In this document: one piece after another, positions 52,201-60,963 of the stretch
Layout of the letters: every line of letters starts with the position of its first letter
Numbering within the stretch: position 1 is the first letter of the stretch
Origin: Schizophyllum amplum
Taxonomy: Eukaryota; Basidiomycota; Agaricomycetes; Agaricales; Schizophyllaceae
Assembly (NCBI GenBank): GCA_007026445.1
Contig: VDMD01000062.1
Span: forward strand, 1 to 64,000
Length of the DNA: 64,000 nucleotides
Reading direction: 5' to 3'
Made by a program: the position numbers and the translations under genes
Notes under the pieces: generated by a model
Seen by the model: the letters and a program-made list of their open reading frames with translations, nothing else
The model's database searches: none
What the model was told of the DNA's origin: nothing

Positions 52201-53098
52201 CCTTGTGCGCGCTGCGGAGGTCTGTGAGGGTCATGCCGAATTGCGCTACGTCGCGCACGGGGGCGACGTCGACCGAGGGGGGCGGGATCGCCAGCGACGC
52301 GGACATCCGGTTGCTCGACTCCTGATGTTCAGGGTGCATATGAGCAGGTGTCGAGGCGAGGGCGCGATGACTCTGAGGTGGGGTGGGCATTGAAACGCTG
52401 CTGCTGTCGGCATCGTCCCTCGTAGGAGACAGCGGCACAGAGGCTGGATATTGGAGTTGGAGGGCGTCCGTAGGTGCGGTGGAGGTGACACTATCGTTGG
52501 AAAGGGCTACTGGAAGACTAGGAGGGGGAGGTGCGGAGGCGAAGAGAGGTGCGGCTGGGGTTGCGTGCGAGGTCAGTGCCGAGGTTTGGAAAGAGGGAAA
52601 CGTTTTGTCGGAAGATTGACCGGCCTCGCGACTTGTAGCGTGCTCCGGGCTTGCCAATGTCTGAAGCAGTGAGTTTCTTTGAGTACGCAGGTGAGGCGGT
52701 GCGAAGGCGGCTTCGGAGGCGGATGTATGCGCCGCTGATAGAGAGACGGTATCATGTTCATCCTCTTGGTCGGCGTCCATCCCGTTGGTGTATGCCCCGT
52801 TTTGCGATGCGTCGCCAGCAGAGATGTCGGAGAAGCGGCTCAGGAGTATAGGCGGGCGGCCGATGAAGTTGAATCTGAATCCGGAAATGCTTGGAGGGGG
52901 GTTGGGATTTGGCGTGTTGCTCGTTGCAAGCGACGCCGACATAGGAATCCAAAGAAAGATGTCGTTAGCTTCACGCTTGCGTTGGTTAAGAGATATCCTT
53001 GATCTCTCTTGATTCGTCTCGATGCGAGGAAAACGGAGGTTTTGTGAGTCTGTGTCCTGCAGATGCGGTGAGTGAATGTCCCGCATCCGATTCGGCAT
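49271..53098 (-). CDS. Large intronless, mostly disordered protein with coiled coil
   Basis: A single open frame of 1275 codons, exceptional in a window where most genes have many introns. The first ATG is 53098; a better start may be residue 53 (MSASLATSNTPNPN, ATG 52942). Near the N-terminus is SGFRFNFIGRPPILLSRFSD. Most of the protein is Ser/Pro/Gln/Ala-rich and disordered. Residues about 610-730 form a long charged coiled coil (LEAAAQREAAAQKELADREE and similar). A Gln run and many Arg/Ser/Pro/Tyr-rich segments follow. The C-terminus is GNSKGLLVSRLGDRAPPNHE, an RGG/Asn-rich stretch, and GKLLDRLASP. A short L-L-x-R-[LF] motif occurs at both ends (LLSRF, LLVSRL, LLDRL). No enzymatic domain is seen. 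Candidates are an RNA-binding scaffold or a domesticated gag-like protein; both are guesses. Confidence 0.72.
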   Translation of the reverse strand: MPNRMRDIHSPHLQDTDSQNLRFPRIETNQERSRISLNQRKREANDIFLWIPMSASLATSNTPNPNPPPSISGFRFNFIGRPPILLSRFSDISAGDASQNGAYTNGMDADQEDEHDTVSLSAAHTSASEAAFAPPHLRTQRNSLLQTLASPEHATSREAGQSSDKTFPSFQTSALTSHATPAAPLFASAPPPPSLPVALSNDSVTSTAPTDALQLQYPASVPLSPTRDDADSSSVSMPTPPQSHRALASTPAHMHPEHQESSNRMSASLAIPPPSVDVAPVRDVAQFGMTLTDLRSAHKASLMTRAATQSAVAAARLVLQEAEAAQEAAVSSSDALYNAIQMAEEAQRCANDPLAMSTTTASQQTEWMSRAALLHSDLARPNRCIGDLRDANFAPSAGPARDIAGLQDGAAGLWSDATCLPGGAAGLQRAARQLGDADYSVPMDIDQDTQPRMEARMGAASGQPSHRLPSASRQLQESTHQSSTTAGQPSAAPHQPSAATQPALSPSISDALPQHHIQHQDGAARTHEHAQTRTDGAPVAPQPHGTNNVHSTILAQLAQSLPTHSLALHADPGDPRPRGSQKRQMERAEHPNRETVVMEQETTGQASGKTLAAPAVAELEAAAQREAAAQKELADREETARRARLASEKEAKQREAEQEKLVAARAAVEAKQREDEHYAELTRQQAVKRRKVQEDKERANQEAAAKIRAKRAQQAQSVGPLAPATAEHKPATQSPALLASKTPPSSSLSTKTAPYKVADGIKEKGEAQYSESLLSRSVKLGMDTPPEDIVTVTELGNQTRSMGAKQGGGAPLDASSNWQAASSIMSDRAASGAGLAKQDNAGPSLPRPLASSGHTPQEGGVKKMPAPPVPTKVESKQWQSAQQQQQQPPTSVQSQPKADERRPSTSLTTARPSSTHPAVREATHNQSRPPSAASSFRSQPAAAPKPAYRRRHQPNVDANASQQTATKSSAAVWPPASQSIHRGPQTPPLSPPPSASISTARHESWGAQAAGGQLSSYTSEPRYGHAHPAPNLGTDKYAPRSPSRYMAPQSRPPNPSLTIRSEDRHYRPSPPTYTRPPNSYGTTSRSPRSRTRPYPTDAHRSAPAYTLGQKRPREDDHGERPAQRPRTQSNSDRRDWSAANHVDEPVSPQASSNAVYDGRRSSYEGPSYHSGNDHFNDYSHSPPHDAPKHDLLEYEARGGNLVSEYHSPAIPAQGNSKGLLVSRLGDRAPPNHEQGRGGRTNNNNNSNSNRSKGWGGKANTNIRNRGKLLDRLASP

Positions 53099-53696
53099 AG
53101 CTTTACGATGTTGAGGTTGATAGATCCGTGCTTTGGGCGCTTCCGGGCTACAATTTCAGTCTCTTTATGAGCGAAAAGTGCAGATGATTGTAAGAGGGAA
53201 GAAAACGCCAGAGAAAAGAACAGGAAACAAGATGGAAGACGAGGAGATGTATGCTGACGTAAACCGGCACATCGGCACGACCCAGCCCTGTGACTTCATG
53301 CATGTTGAAGTTCGACTTGGACGACCATCTCCTGGTCTGCATCTGCAAAGAACAGCAAATGTTCAAGCTTCGGGCTCGGCAAAGCTCAAAACCCTTTGAT
53401 TATGCCCCAGACATCCCCTTCGTTGACGCCGAGCAGTGTACGAACGGGCTTCAAAGTTCTTCCGACTGCGCCACGCTCATGCCTCACATTCCGAAGTACC
53501 GCCATCCCCGCCGCATACAACTCACTCGTTGCACACTGAAGTCGTTGATGAAACAGCACTTAAGGCTCTTTGGAAGCTCGCCCATATCGACAGTGACCAC
53601 CGTTATTCGCTCCTCTCGTAACCCTCATTCTCATCATGCTTCCTCTTCCCTCCCAATCCTTCCCACACCCTCCCCTAGGCATTAGAATCGGGTTTC
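53099..53696. other. Intergenic region upstream of the large ORF
   Basis: About 600 bp; promoter of the minus-strand gene probably lies at its left end. Short frames have no motifs. CATGTTGAAGTTCGAC occurs near 53300. Confidence 0.4.
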
Positions 53697-54199
53697 TTGT
53701 CACGTCTTTCGGCGCGCGAGGTCAATTTCCTCCACTACATCGCTGACAGTGCCGAAGCTGGCTGGCGTCTCTCCACAGACCCATACTACGTCTTTATCGT
53801 CGCCGCCGGCGCCACACCCGTCACCCACGACGCCCCAAGCACCAGCCCCTCGTCGTCTATGCCCCCAAGGATCTTCCGTTCTCCCTTCCCGAGCGCCTCA
53901 TTGGCGCCAAGCTCGCCGGCCGCGCCACCGGCGCGCGCTACGGCAAACGCTAGATCGCCGCCGTGCGCGACGCGGGAGCGCAGTTCGAAGAGGACGCGCT
54001 GCGGGATGTAGTGAAGAAAGCGGCTGGAACGCCCTGGATTCAAGGAGCCCACCGCCGGGGTCGATGGGCGCGATGGAGCGCGTAGCGGCGGCGATGGCGA
54101 AACCGGAGCGCGTGTGGCCTATGCAGGCACTGGTAGAGTTGCACTCGCCGCGGGCAGAGGTGCCGACGCTGCTCGTGGACATATGCTGCGCTGCGTGAG
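53697..54199 (+). pseudogene. Frame-disrupted gene remnant
   Basis: A protein-like sequence runs through three frames with lesions. It begins EVNFLHYIADSAEAGWRLST and DPYYVFIVAAGATPVTHDAP, shifts frame near 53842 to LVVYAPKDLPFSLPERLIGA and KLAGRATGARYGKR, meets an in-frame TAG near 53953, continues IAAVRDAGAQFEEDALRDVV and KKAAGTPWIQGA, then shifts again near 54050 to MERVAAAMAKPERVWPMQAL, ending LLVDICCAA. The smooth continuation across frames argues for a former gene rather than chance. Parent family not recognised. Introns cannot explain the changes because no donor and acceptor pairs fit. Confidence 0.45.
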
Positions 54200-54500
54200 G
54201 GAAGCAGGCGGGGCTGTATTGGGGTCGATTGCGTCGAGCGGGGCGAGCTGGAGTGGAGATGAGCGCGACCGTTACCCAAATGGCTGGATTGACTTACTTG
54301 GGCTTCCGGGATCTGTCCCCTCATGTTCAACTTTTGTATCGACTTTCAGGCATCTACACCGTACACTGTTTGTCAATCGGTTAATCAGGATGAGTACGTA
54401 AATCGCTACTCCGTGCGAAACTGAATGCTACTAGCATGAGCCACGTTACCTTCGACGACATCGACGGCAGCTGCTGCATACTTATTCTTGGTTGCGCGAT
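54200..54500. other. Spacer upstream of family 1 copy 4
   Basis: About 300 bp without a gene; likely promoter of the copy at 54501. Confidence 0.35.
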
Positions 54501-55065
54501 ATGGCTGAGATTTTATCGTGCGTGCCCAGCTGCCTTGCAGTGCCTGCTGACCATGGGCTCTATCACTGCAGCCTCGACGCCGAATATTACAAGGCGCTTT
54601 ATGCTCAGGCCGTGCCTCAGCCAACGAGGGTGCGCCGTGGGGAGCGCTTCGATCTATTTCCACCTGTTCTACCCATGGACATCTGCCCTCCCGAGCTGAC
54701 GGCAAGCATCCAAGGCCTCTCACCCCCCTCCTACAAGCTTGCATGGCGATACCGGCTGGACGACTTTCAGGCAAAGTTCTGTAAGGAATTCGGGGTTCTC
54801 ACGGGATATCAAGAGTACATTCATTGCCGGTTTTTGGACAAATACCCTGGCCAACGGTGCGTATCATGCAGTACGAAACCAAGACTTTCGCTGATCTACC
54901 GGCAGTGCCCCTGCGTTCGATCTTGATAGCGAGTTCTGCTTCATTTACATAAGGACAAATGGGTACAAGAGAATTACCATGGAAGACATCGACATGGATT
55001 TGGTGGAGAAGGTCAAGAGTATTCTTGAGGAGCAGGACCCGCCGATGTGGTACCGCAGCTTCTAA
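54501..55065 (+). CDS. Unrecognised small paralogous protein, family 1 copy 4
   Basis: Dispersed member of the left-end family, 50 kb away on the same strand, predicted 153 residues. Exons are 54501-54517 (17 nt, MAEIL plus two bases), 54572-54856 and 54906-55065. Introns are 54 and 49 bp with GTGCGT donors and CAG acceptors. The first-exon length and intron 1 length equal those of copy 3, and the phases match all intact copies. Family blocks: YYKALYAQAV, FDLFPPVLPMDICPPELTAS, PPSYKLAWRYRLDDF, EFCFIYIRTNGYKR and the tail PPMWYRSF. A longer unspliced frame from 54492 has a stretch unlike its paralogues (that stretch is intron 1), so the spliced model is preferred. Function unknown. Confidence 0.72.
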
Positions 55066-56201
55066 GGTATGTAGTTCTCATTTAATCCAATCTAAGTCTC
55101 CTCTCATCGCACATCAGTTACTCGTTGTATCGCTCGCCTACTACGCGTATGTTGCTTACATTCTCGTTCATATGCATAAGCTGCCGAGTCAAAGTACTTA
55201 CCGCTATACACTTTTCATTGTTCTTTATGTGCATTGAGCTTTGCGAGGCTCCTCGTCAGCGTTATGTTGTGGTGGTGTATGATCTGTATGCATATATACG
55301 CACCGCATACGTGCTACTTTGACGTGCTGAACACCGTGCGCGCCGTTTTGAAGGCCGGAGGTGCGCGGATATATGGGGACGAGACCAGGCGCTCCTGCGC
55401 GGTTCCTCCACAACCGTAGCGTTTGCCTGGGGAGACTACCTTTACACCCAATGTCGTGCGATATGATTCTCAGAAAAGCAAACAACAATACAAAGCGGTA
55501 AGTAGACAGATATTTATGTCCAGTAAGCGGCGTCCTTCAAGGGGTATGCTACAGGAAACAAACAATAATCAAGAGTCAGTGGGTACCGAGAACATTGTGA
55601 CTGTAAGAAAACAACACATCCGAGATGCGAGCAGGAAGCGGAATACGATACAGGCTTCTGACGCCCGAGACATGACGGCGATCAGAGTGATGGGGACGGA
55701 TGGGTGAATGCGACGGTCGCGAATGATGATGAGGAAGCCTAGGTTCGGCCGAGGCGACATGGAAAGGAGGATGCGGAATACGTTGAGGAGATTGGCTAGC
55801 GAGAACAAGGTGGGTTGGACGATTGTGGGTAATAGGAGGTGGCGACGTTCCGGGATGATCGCAGAACAAAGCCTCGACGTCTGTCGAAAGGGCGGGTGCG
55901 CTCCGTGCCAGCGACAAGTAGGTTCGACGACTGATATCGGATGCGCCGACCATAACCAGAGGGCATGGAGGATCTCAAAGCATGACAAGCGCTGCATTGT
56001 TGGTGGGGGTCGTCACCCCCGTGCGGGTTGAGCCGCATGCAGCACCGCCAGCTCCAAAGTCCCCCCTCGCCGCTTGTCCGTGTGACCCGCGGATAACATT
56101 CTGCGTCGCCGCCGGATGGCTCGGTGTCCAAGCGGCACCATTGCTCCGACAGCCCAGAGCAGTCATAAGCTCTTGTGCTCGCCAAAAGAGGAGTTGCCGA
56201 A
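55066..56201. other. Intergenic region, no supported gene
   Basis: About 1.1 kb between copy 4 and the 3' end of the kinase gene. A minus-strand frame near 55570-56000 is moderately hydrophobic but has no start context, motif or splice partner. Treated as non-coding. Confidence 0.4.
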
Positions 56202-57829
56202 TCAATTGACGCCTAGCGCGACGTTAGCATCTGTCTGCGTCAGGCTCCGTGCAAAGCCTTTACTCACATGCGTTTATGGCGTCTTCGGCCTCAACGAGCT
56301 CCCAGACGAGCTTCCCAGAGACGAGGTTAGTGCAGGAGCGACTGCGTTATCTTGCTCGCGTGCTCTTAAACCGTACTTAATCGTAAAATCGATAGCCTCC
56401 TCCGGGGCTGTATGGTGCTCGTCAGACAGGACAACGCAAACGCGCGGCACCGCAGAAACTCACGAGTCGCGCTCCTGCTCGCGATGACATCCCACGAGTA
56501 TCCGCTGTACGCACGACGAGTCAGCAAACGCCGACCTGGCACTCGCTACTGAACGACGTACGTCAACTTGATGAACTTGTGATGCTTGACGGCGTGGCCG
56601 TCCAGACGCAGGGCCGCATTGTGTTCCATGAGCTGTCGAATAGCCCTATCAGTACACGCGAAGCTGCGCAGACAAAGATATAGCGCACCCCCGTCATAAA
56701 AGCGCTATCACACTCCTCCATATCACGAGGTACACGCGGAGCTTCTCGCACAGTCAGACGATCAAGCTCTTGAGAACACCTGAGTTGCCAAGCCTCGCGT
56801 TGCCTCCGGGTAGTGTTGCCTTGAAGCGGAGGGTAAGACTCCTCTATTTGTTCCTGATACGGGAGCTACAGTCCATCGTCAGCCACGAACAAAACGAAGG
56901 GTCATCACGTGAGCACGAACCTTTCCTGACCACAACATCCACATAAGCGCGCCCACGCTCCACCAGTCGGCTGCGAAGCCATACTTCCAGCCGAGTACGA
57001 TCTCAGGCGCCATGAAGTGCGGGGTGCCCGCTGTAACAGGCCCGATTGCTAGTATCGGCGTGACCGTCTGGCCGCACTTAGACTGCCTGTACCCGAACGA
57101 CACCTGAGGCATGTTAGGGTCTTGATCGACCTCGACGGCGAGGTTGAAGTCAGAGAGTACGATGTGTCCGTCGCGGGCGAGGAGCACGTTCGCGGGCTTG
57201 ATGTCGCGGTGCATGATGCCCACGGCATGCAGGCCCGCGACGCCCGCACAGATCTCCGCCACAAAGAAGCGCAGGAGGCTACGAGGGAAGTGCTCTCCGG
57301 ATTTCTTGACGACATCTACGATGTCGTGAAGGTCGCAGACGTGGCGGTCCTGCAGAGATGAGGCAGTGTAAGCGGGATAAGGCGCACGCGGTAGAGTGTG
57401 ACGCACCATGATGGAATATATGTACTGCTCCTTCTGAAAGTCATACTGCTGCTTCACAACGAAGGGGTGCTGGTCTGCCGCAGAGAATCTGATGCGCTTT
57501 AGGATCCTGCTTTCGGTGAGCAACCAATGCAAGCAGTCTTCCGGATATTCGCTCTGGTACGACGTGTTCCTAATAGTCTTGACGGCGAAAGTTCTGTTGC
57601 TATATCGGCAGTGGGCGGAGTAGACATTTCCACCGGAGCCTTGCCCGAGCTTGCCATCGAACTTGAAGCCCCACGCAAACAGCGCGTTTGCGGTAGCGAC
57701 ATCGACGGAGCTGTTCATGGATAAATACGAGCAGCTCATGACTGACAAAGAGGCGCAAGACATACGTCTGGCGAGGACATGCTTTGATTCCGTGCGAAGG
57801 GGGGAGCGAGTGAGAGTTAACGCTCTCAT
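56202..57829 (-). CDS. Serine/threonine protein kinase with D-F-N in place of D-F-G
   Basis: Protein kinase with AGC-like order of motifs. The longest frame starts at 57829, with other in-frame ATGs at 57763 and 57718 (MNSSVDVATANALFAWGFKF). Glycine loop GQGSGGNVY; VAIK-equivalent FAVKTI with the lysine; catalytic loop MHRDIKPANVLL; metal-binding loop SDFNLAVEVD, where Asn replaces the usual Gly; activation-segment end GTPHFMAPEIVLGWKYG; then DWWSVGALMWMLWSGK. Downstream exons supply AIRQLMEHNAALRLDGHAVK, GYSWDVIASRS, HHTAPEEAIDFTIKYG and LVWELVEAEDAINA, and a tiny last exon coding C-V-N before TGA 56202. The C-terminal part resembles AGC kinase C-lobe/tail sequence. Substrate unknown. Confidence 0.82.
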
Positions 57830-57909
57830 TGGGTTCTTGAGCTGAGGTTAGGTGTTCGTAGCTGCGCGTTCTGCTGGGACTGTCAGTCAAAGGCAGGATC
57901 ACGGACGCG

Positions 57910-58908
57910 TCACGCACGAGGAGGATAGGTTGGCAGACGAGACAGCGGGTGTGAAATATTGGGTGGCGGAGTCGGAGTCGTCGAGGGAAGCCTCGTCTTG
58001 CGGGCATCTGAGCACAGCGCCCTTAGCACGTGAAACAAGGAGCACATCGTGGACACGCACTCTCGATAGTAGCGATCAGGGCTAAGCACGCCTGGGTCAC
58101 AGTCGATGAAGTCGACTTGCTGATGGAGGGATGTAGGCGGCGAGGGGAGGGGGGAGGCGAGGGAGCGGCGGCGGAGGGACTGAGCGGGGGCTCGCGGTGT
58201 CGCGTGCCAGTGCGTCCGCAAGAGATATTCCCGATGTTCTGGATCAAAAATGATCGCGATGCCGTTGAGAGTAACGGCAATAATAAGCCAGCTCATCTGA
58301 AGAGATGGTGAGCAATAGTGCGGCAAGCACGGCGAGGGATGGCGCTTACGACTACTGTCAAGGTGGCTTGGCTGACGAAGTCCCAATAGCGACCAAATAT
58401 GGCGGCGGCGAGGCCGGTGGGTTTGATTTGAGATGCACGGGCGAGGTGGGTTGACGATTCAGCGACGCTAGGCGTGAAGTTGTGGAGTTGAGGGCGGAGC
58501 CGGACTTTGGCGCGCTGCGCGTCGGGACATTCATTTGCTCGTTGTCGTCCTCGTCGTATTCCGGATCCTCCATGACATCCTCCGACTGCGTGTACAGCAT
58601 ATCCACTGATAGGTGTTCGATCGGGAGGCTGGTGACATGGAGGGACCCCGCGCCATAAAAGCCGAGGGTGGGCTCGATGCGGTGGAAGTCGTTCGTGTTG
58701 TACGCTGTCGCAGAGATGGGGTTGCTGGAGGTGTAGAGCGGGGCGAGGTAGGGGCCGTGTAGATGACTGCGACGTAGGCAAAGGAGACGGAGACGAGCGC
58801 CTGGACGGCGGCGTCCTCGGGCATGACGCCGGTGAAGTACGCGGCAGACATGATGACGGTGCTGGCGTGGAGATCACCTCCCAGAGGAGAACCATGGCTG
58901 CGCTAGGG
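57910..58908 (-). pseudogene. Probable remnant of a membrane-protein gene in several frames
   Basis: Minus-strand stretches with hydrophobic segments lie in different frames without fitting introns between all of them: MSAAYFTGVMPEDAAVQALV and VSFAYVAVIYT near 58780-58850; YLAPLYTSSNPISATAYNTN and SLHVTSLPIEHLSVDMLYTQ near 58600-58740; LAAAIFGRYWDFVSQATLTV near 58370-58430. The last of these is joined by a good GTAAGC/TTCAG intron (ending near 58308) to SWLIIAVTLNGIAIIFDPEH. Two unexplained frame changes suggest decay, though missed short introns are possible. Family not recognised. Confidence 0.3.
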
Positions 58909-59623
58909 TGTGTCTGGATCGAGAGGCCACTTGCTGGGATATGGTGGTGGATGGAAAGACGGGGGCGGAAGGGAAGGGCCCGAGCGCCCTCTTTGAGGGG
59001 CGCGGCGCCGAAGCTGATCCGGAGTCCGGTGAGCGGGATGGGTTCTGCTGAGCTCAGCCGGCATGGACCATGCTCAGCGGACAATGGAAGCACAGCTTGG
59101 TGATCATGATCATGATGGGCTTGCAAAACCATTGTGTGGTGCGGTGGTGCGGTCCGTCAGCTGTTCGCTAGCTGCAGCGTAGGCAGCGGTGTACACCGAG
59201 GATAGTGTCGCCTGATATTCGCTGAGCAGCGTCTATGACCAGGGTAAACATGCGCTACTGCAGAGATTCCAATTGATCACTGCGAGAGCCAAGTGGCGCG
59301 GCGTGAGACGGCGAGCTCGAGTCTGGGAAAATCTGCGGCTTCGACCCGACGGAGCCGTGCTGCATCGTCGAGCCTCGCCTGTCCGCGTATTCGCATTGCT
59401 GCAGTTGTATCTGGATAATGAATAAGTACCAGTGTTGGTGGTGGTGAGTTGTTACCAGGAAGAGAGAAATCAATTTGAATCATGGGGAGAGGGACGGCAC
59501 GGCGGGCGGCATTTGCCGGAGCATGCCCGCGGAGTCCGCGGAATCGTCGAGCCGGTTTTCGATTTCGCTTCCTGCGACCGCGTTATTTGTTCACCTTGAG
59601 TTCCCCACGAATTTTGATTGATC
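58909..59623. other. Intergenic region upstream of prefoldin gene
   Basis: About 700 bp. Minus-strand open frame up to 59132 has no motif. The 3' part (59480-59620) is likely the promoter and 5' leader of the prefoldin gene. Confidence 0.35.
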
Positions 59624-60707
59624 ATGTCTTCAAAACCCATAGCCGTGTTTACGGACGAAAAAAACCCTCGAGGAATACCCAAAGCGCCTTTCATCGTGCG
59701 TGTTACCTCGTCTGCGATTCCAGGTCTCCTGCTGATCGAGCCCATCCTTGCGCGCACCCATGCCTGATTCCCTCCCTCGACCTACACCGTGCTCTTCTTC
59801 CTCAACGTACACAACGCCACGTATGATATGATGTCCTATCCTCCCAGGCCGATGTCGAGGAATACCTAGGCGGCCCCGACGCCGAGGTCGAGGCGCCACT
59901 CAAGGCGTTCCAGGACGCATTAGCGTACGCCCATCTCATGTATCCCAATCGTCAGGCTGATGCGAAGCGCGAAGCAAGTACAAGTATATGGACAGCAATC
60001 TGGGCTCGCGACGCGCGGGGCTAGAGGAGAAGATCCCTGATATCAAGAAGACGCTGAGCATGGTGGAGTTCTTGCATGAGCATAAGGTGCGTGGTACGGA
60101 CGACAAGTATATTGGAATCATGCTTACCTTGCTTCACGAATAGGAAGGCAAGCAGGCGACCTCCTCAGACGATGAGGACGACCTCGAGGACGAGGATGAA
60201 GACGCGACACGCAAACCGATCCGGACGACATTCGAGCTCAACGATACCCTCTTTGCAGAAGCCGAGCTTGAGGACTCGGATACTGTATATCTATGGCTAG
60301 GGGTCCGTCCGTGTACTAAAACGCGCGTCCGATCGCTGATCTCTCTCTTGTTCCGCCATCCCTACAATTCTTCCCTCCTCCTCCACCTCTTGTCCACCTT
60401 TTCACCTCACTTGTTCCTTTCTCCCTCTCAATGCCACCTCCGATTGATACCGTCTGCTCCGTAGGCCAACGTCATGCTCTCCTACCCCCTCCCTGCCGCC
60501 ATCACCCTCCTCACCTCCAAGCTCTCCGCCGCACAGCACAACCTCCAGAACACCATCGAGGACCTCGAGTTCCTGCGCGAGCAGATCACCGTCATGGAGG
60601 TTAACACCGCGCGGGTATATAACTGGGATGTGAAGCGGCGAAGGGAGATGAGGGAGAGGGAGGCGGGGAAGGGGAAGGCGGTGGAAGGGGCGAAGGTCGC
60701 TGCGTAG
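59624..60707 (+). CDS. Prefoldin subunit 3
   Basis: Alpha-type subunit of the hexameric prefoldin co-chaperone, which passes nascent actin and tubulin to the CCT chaperonin in the cytosol. It starts MSSKPIAVFTDEKNPRGIPK. Exons then give DVEEYLGGPDAEVEAPLKAF, KYKYMDSNLGSRRAGLEEKI and PDIKKTLSMVEFLHEHK (first helix), an acidic insert SSDDEDDLEDEDEDATR, FELNDTLFAEAELEDSDTVY and WLGANVMLSYPLPAAITLL (hairpin), then a second helix SAAQHNLQNTIEDLEFLREQ and ITVMEVNTARVYNWDVKRRR. The E-E-Y-L and G-A-N-V-M-L-x-Y blocks are diagnostic. Four to five exons with 50-150 bp introns; the last join is at ANV near 60464. The acidic run within the hairpin region is longer than in most homologues I recall. Confidence 0.9.
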
Positions 60708-60963
60708 GGGAGGAGGGCGTGGAGTGGCGAGAGATAGTAGGAGAGAAGAAGGGAGTGAATTACAATGTGCTTGTGCAATCCGCTCAATGCATCGCGCTGG
60801 GGTAGTTCCGTGCTTAGCTCGTCTGTGGAGGATGTAGGTCCGCGTGGGTTCTGCGTTGCTGTCATGGCACGTGCTGTAACGCATCGCGAGATGTCACGGT
60901 GCTCCTTCTGCTCTCTTTTCGTTCGGATTCTTAGCCGCGCTACGCGACTACAGCGGAGGCGTC

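Noticed and set aside
55569..55997. Moderately hydrophobic minus-strand frame
   Set aside because: No start context, no paralogue, no splice partner.
57122..57361. Plus-strand frame over the kinase catalytic loop
   Set aside because: Complement of the HRD/DFN region of the minus-strand kinase.
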